Source of the DNA: Blastocatellia bacterium
Lineage (GTDB): Bacteria; Acidobacteriota; Blastocatellia; Pyrinomonadales; Pyrinomonadaceae
Assembly (NCBI GenBank): GCA_003175865.1
Contig: PSRF01000247.1
Location: 1-6,202 of the forward strand
Length of the DNA: 6,202 nt
Reading direction: 5' to 3'
Each line of letters begins with the position of its first letter. The first letter of the stretch is position 1. The notes beneath the pieces were generated by a model, which saw nothing but the letters and a program-made list of their open reading frames with translations, did no database searches and was not told the origin of the DNA. A program made the position numbers and the translations under genes. This document shows positions 5,791 to 6,202 of the stretch, one piece after another.

Positions 5791-6202
5791 TATTTTCTCT
5801 GTACCCTATCTCGAAACACCTTCTCAATCACTTCCGGATAAGCGCGATCCCAACCACCGAAATAATCGACTGTGAAAGGCATTTGAATATGTCCGAACTC
5901 CTTGTTTGCTTTATTAAAACTCTCATTGGTGACAGCATAAAAGTGGAACTTTACAAATGCTTGTTGAGACTCGTCACTCCATAGGTAACGAAGGAACGCG
6001 TCAACGACCGGACGTTTGTTCGTCGTTACATTTCGATCGATCACAACTGCCGGATGCTCGCTAAAGATCGTTGCCACTGGGACAACAATTTCTACAGGTG
6101 TTTTGGCCTGCTTCATCATCAGCCCCTCGAGTTCATACGTGATGAGCGCATCGCCAAAGCCAGTCTCAAATTGTGTCCGAGCTTCACGTGCAGAGCCGGG
6201 TG
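5790..6202 (-). CDS. Sulfate/thiosulfate-type periplasmic binding protein, C-terminal part
   Basis: The last 136 residues of an extracellular solute-binding protein that runs off the right edge. The first whole codon is at 6200 and the stop is TAA at 5792-5790. The protein captures the anion in the periplasm and hands it to the permease encoded downstream. Seen: ARTQFETGFGDALITYELEG (visible residues 7-26), matching the QFExGxGDxLITYE segment of the Sbp/CysP family, then VEIVVPVATIFSEHPAVVID (36-55), a helical DAFLRYLWSDESQQAF stretch, and the C-terminal VDYFGGWDRA (111-120), also characteristic of this family. The ligand-binding N-terminal lobe and the signal peptide lie outside the window, so sulfate versus thiosulfate cannot be judged. 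It is the promoter-proximal visible gene of the importer operon. Confidence 0.88.
   Translation of the reverse strand, partial: PGSAREARTQFETGFGDALITYELEGLMMKQAKTPVEIVVPVATIFSEHPAVVIDRNVTTNKRPVVDAFLRYLWSDESQQAFVKFHFYAVTNESFNKANKEFGHIQMPFTVDYFGGWDRAYPEVIEKVFRDRVQRK

Overview
The window holds six protein-coding genes on both strands, all of ordinary Gram-negative type. The gene set is a GT83/ArnT-like membrane glycosyltransferase, a lipid-A-cluster type Gfo/Idh/MocA dehydrogenase, a DUF2490 outer-membrane-type protein and period-7 intergenic repeats. It suggests a soil-type diderm bacterium, perhaps Acidobacteriota (Blastocatellia-like). That placement is inferred from protein style and context only; no rRNA or marker gene is present.

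Layout. Positions 1-513 (minus): N-terminal part of an ArnT/PMT-type glycosyltransferase running off the left edge. Positions 640-1617 (plus): divergently transcribed NAD(P)-dependent sugar dehydrogenase of the type usually found with lpx genes. Positions 1622-1753: a heptamer-repeat element with inverted arms. Positions 1739-2878 (plus): a class C beta-lactamase-like serine hydrolase whose first ATG lies inside the repeat. Positions 2886-3554 (minus): a DUF2490 gene meeting it tail to tail and interrupted by one in-frame TGA. Positions 3589-4812 (minus), 4819-5655 (minus) and 5790-6202 (minus, partial): ATPase, permease and substrate-binding protein of a sulfate/thiosulfate-type ABC importer, transcribed from right to left. 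A second heptamer element (5665-5790) fills the gap between the binding protein and the permease.

How the genes work together. The minus-strand genes from the right edge to 2886 look like one transcription unit: binding protein, 134-bp gap with a potential 18-bp hairpin, permease, ATPase (6-bp gap, stop overlapping the ribosome-binding site), then DUF2490 after a 34-bp gap. Only one permease gene is visible, although sulfate importers normally use two (CysT and CysW). The glycosyltransferase and the dehydrogenase both fit cell-envelope glycolipid work, but neither substrate can be read from the sequence.

The observations most worth a second look are the single nonsense codon in the DUF2490 gene, the two period-7 repeat elements built on the same plan from different heptamers, and the hairpin each could form at a translational boundary. 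I found no CRISPR array, transposase, tRNA or rRNA, and no clearly novel multi-gene system.
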